From NCBI GenBank assembly GCA_036555665.1, contig DATBKW010000142.1, forward strand, positions 1-6,079: DNA of 6,079 bases, read 5' to 3'. Below, in pieces: positions 5,713-6,079 of this stretch. How positions within the stretch are numbered: the first letter of the stretch is position 1; each line of letters begins with the position of its first letter. The notes under the pieces are model-generated. The model was not told where the DNA came from. It did no database searches and saw only the letters and a list, made by a program, of their open reading frames with translations. The translations under genes and the position numbers were made by a program. Source of the stretch: JAOPZW01 sp036555665 (GTDB taxonomy: Bacteria; Actinomycetota; Thermoleophilia; Solirubrobacterales; Solirubrobacteraceae).

Positions 5713-6079
5713 AGGCGCGTCTGCGATCGGGCTTGGCCGGGCGCAGCTCGGGCGTGCCGCGCTCGGCGTGCTCGCCGTAGGCCTCGACGATGCGCTGCAC
5801 CAAGCGGTGGCGCACGACGTCGGCGCCGCCGAAGCGCACGAACTCGATGCCCTCGACGTCGCGCAGGATGTCGGCCACCACGACAAGCCCGGAGCGCTCG
5901 TCGCGCGGCAGGTCGATCTGCGTGATGTCGCCGGTGATGACCATCTTCGAGTTGAAGCCCAGGCGCGTGAGGAACATCTTCATCTGCTCGGGGCTCGTGT
6001 TCTGGGCCTCGTCGAGGATCACGAACGAGTCATTCAGGGTTCTCCCGCGCATGAATGCCAGCGGCGCGACCTCGATGAC
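5711..6079 (-). CDS. phoH: PhoH-family ATPase, C-terminal part (cut by window edge)
   Basis: The last 122 residues of a PhoH-like protein; the gene enters from the right edge, so its true start and the Walker A P-loop are outside. The visible part starts VIEVAPLAFMRGRTLNDSF (1-19), followed by the Walker B motif VILDEAQN (20-27). Then come EQMKMFLTRLGFNSKMVITGD (31-51) and TQIDLP (53-58), all near-invariant in PhoH. The ATG at 6052 is internal and not the real start, because conserved sequence continues upstream of it. PhoH proteins are cytoplasmic ATPases related to superfamily 1 helicases and implicated in RNA metabolism. Adjacency to ybeY is widespread. The gene ends in TAG (5713..5711), directly followed on the same frame by an ATG inside the palindrome. 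Confidence 0.96.
   Translation of the reverse strand, partial: VIEVAPLAFMRGRTLNDSFVILDEAQNTSPEQMKMFLTRLGFNSKMVITGDITQIDLPRDERSGLVVVADILRDVEGIEFVRFGGADVVRHRLVQRIVEAYGEHAERGTPELRPAKPDRRRA

Noticed and set aside
5539..5718. Target-site duplication around the palindrome
   Set aside because: The bases flanking the two ends (CACGTC on the left, AGGCGC on the right) do not match, so there is no direct evidence of transposition.
5158..5886. Extended ybeY reading of 242 codons starting inside phoH
   Set aside because: The first 115 codons lie over phoH and the palindrome and give biased Ser/Pro/Arg-rich sequence; YbeY homology begins at the GTG at 5541.
1..6079. CRISPR array, tRNA, rRNA or integrase/transposase genes
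   Set aside because: No regularly spaced direct repeats, cloverleaf-like sequence or recombinase-like reading frame was seen on reading both strands.

Overview
The window is very GC-rich DNA, well above two-thirds G+C by eye, with strong G/C preference at third codon positions and several GTG or TTG starts. Together with an actinobacterial-type phytoene/squalene synthase, a short-form YbeY and an ArsA/GET3-like ATPase, this suggests an actinomycetote, possibly a deep lineage such as Thermoleophilia (Solirubrobacterales). That placement is inference from composition and remembered family features, not from a search. Every gene but one lies on the minus strand, and no stretch longer than about 170 bases lacks an assigned gene.

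Left part (1-2622, minus strand). Reading leftwards from 2622 there is a phytoene/squalene synthase-family protein. It overlaps by 4 nt (GTGA) an FAD-dependent oxidoreductase of the geranylgeranyl-reductase type, so the pair looks like a small isoprenoid or carotenoid operon. After a 91-nt gap full of small hairpins comes hisIE, a bifunctional histidine-biosynthesis enzyme. Its end overlaps the probable start of trpE, which runs off the left edge.

Middle (2658-3569, plus strand). A single ArsA/GET3-family ATPase is transcribed divergently from the isoprenoid pair, with only 35 bases between the two outermost start codons. It meets the next operon tail to tail, 9 bases apart.

Right part (3579-6079, minus strand). 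This is a conserved housekeeping operon: phoH (partial, enters from the right edge), then ybeY, era and a peptidase E-like S51 protein. ybeY/era and era/pepE each overlap by 4 nt (GTGA and ATGA), so translation is probably coupled. PhoH, YbeY and Era are linked in other bacteria to RNA handling and ribosome maturation.

The most unusual feature is the only real gap in that operon, between phoH and ybeY. It is filled almost exactly by an imperfect palindrome of about 168 bp (5545-5712). The terminal 20-bp arms match at 19 of 20 positions and the whole half-arms at about 59 of 84. Both strands of the palindrome carry an ATG-initiated, stop-free 55-codon frame. The minus-strand frame starts directly after the phoH stop codon and ends one base before the ybeY start. 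It may be a mobile or MITE-like relic, a structured RNA element controlling ybeY-era, or a small gene. The sequence alone does not decide between these.
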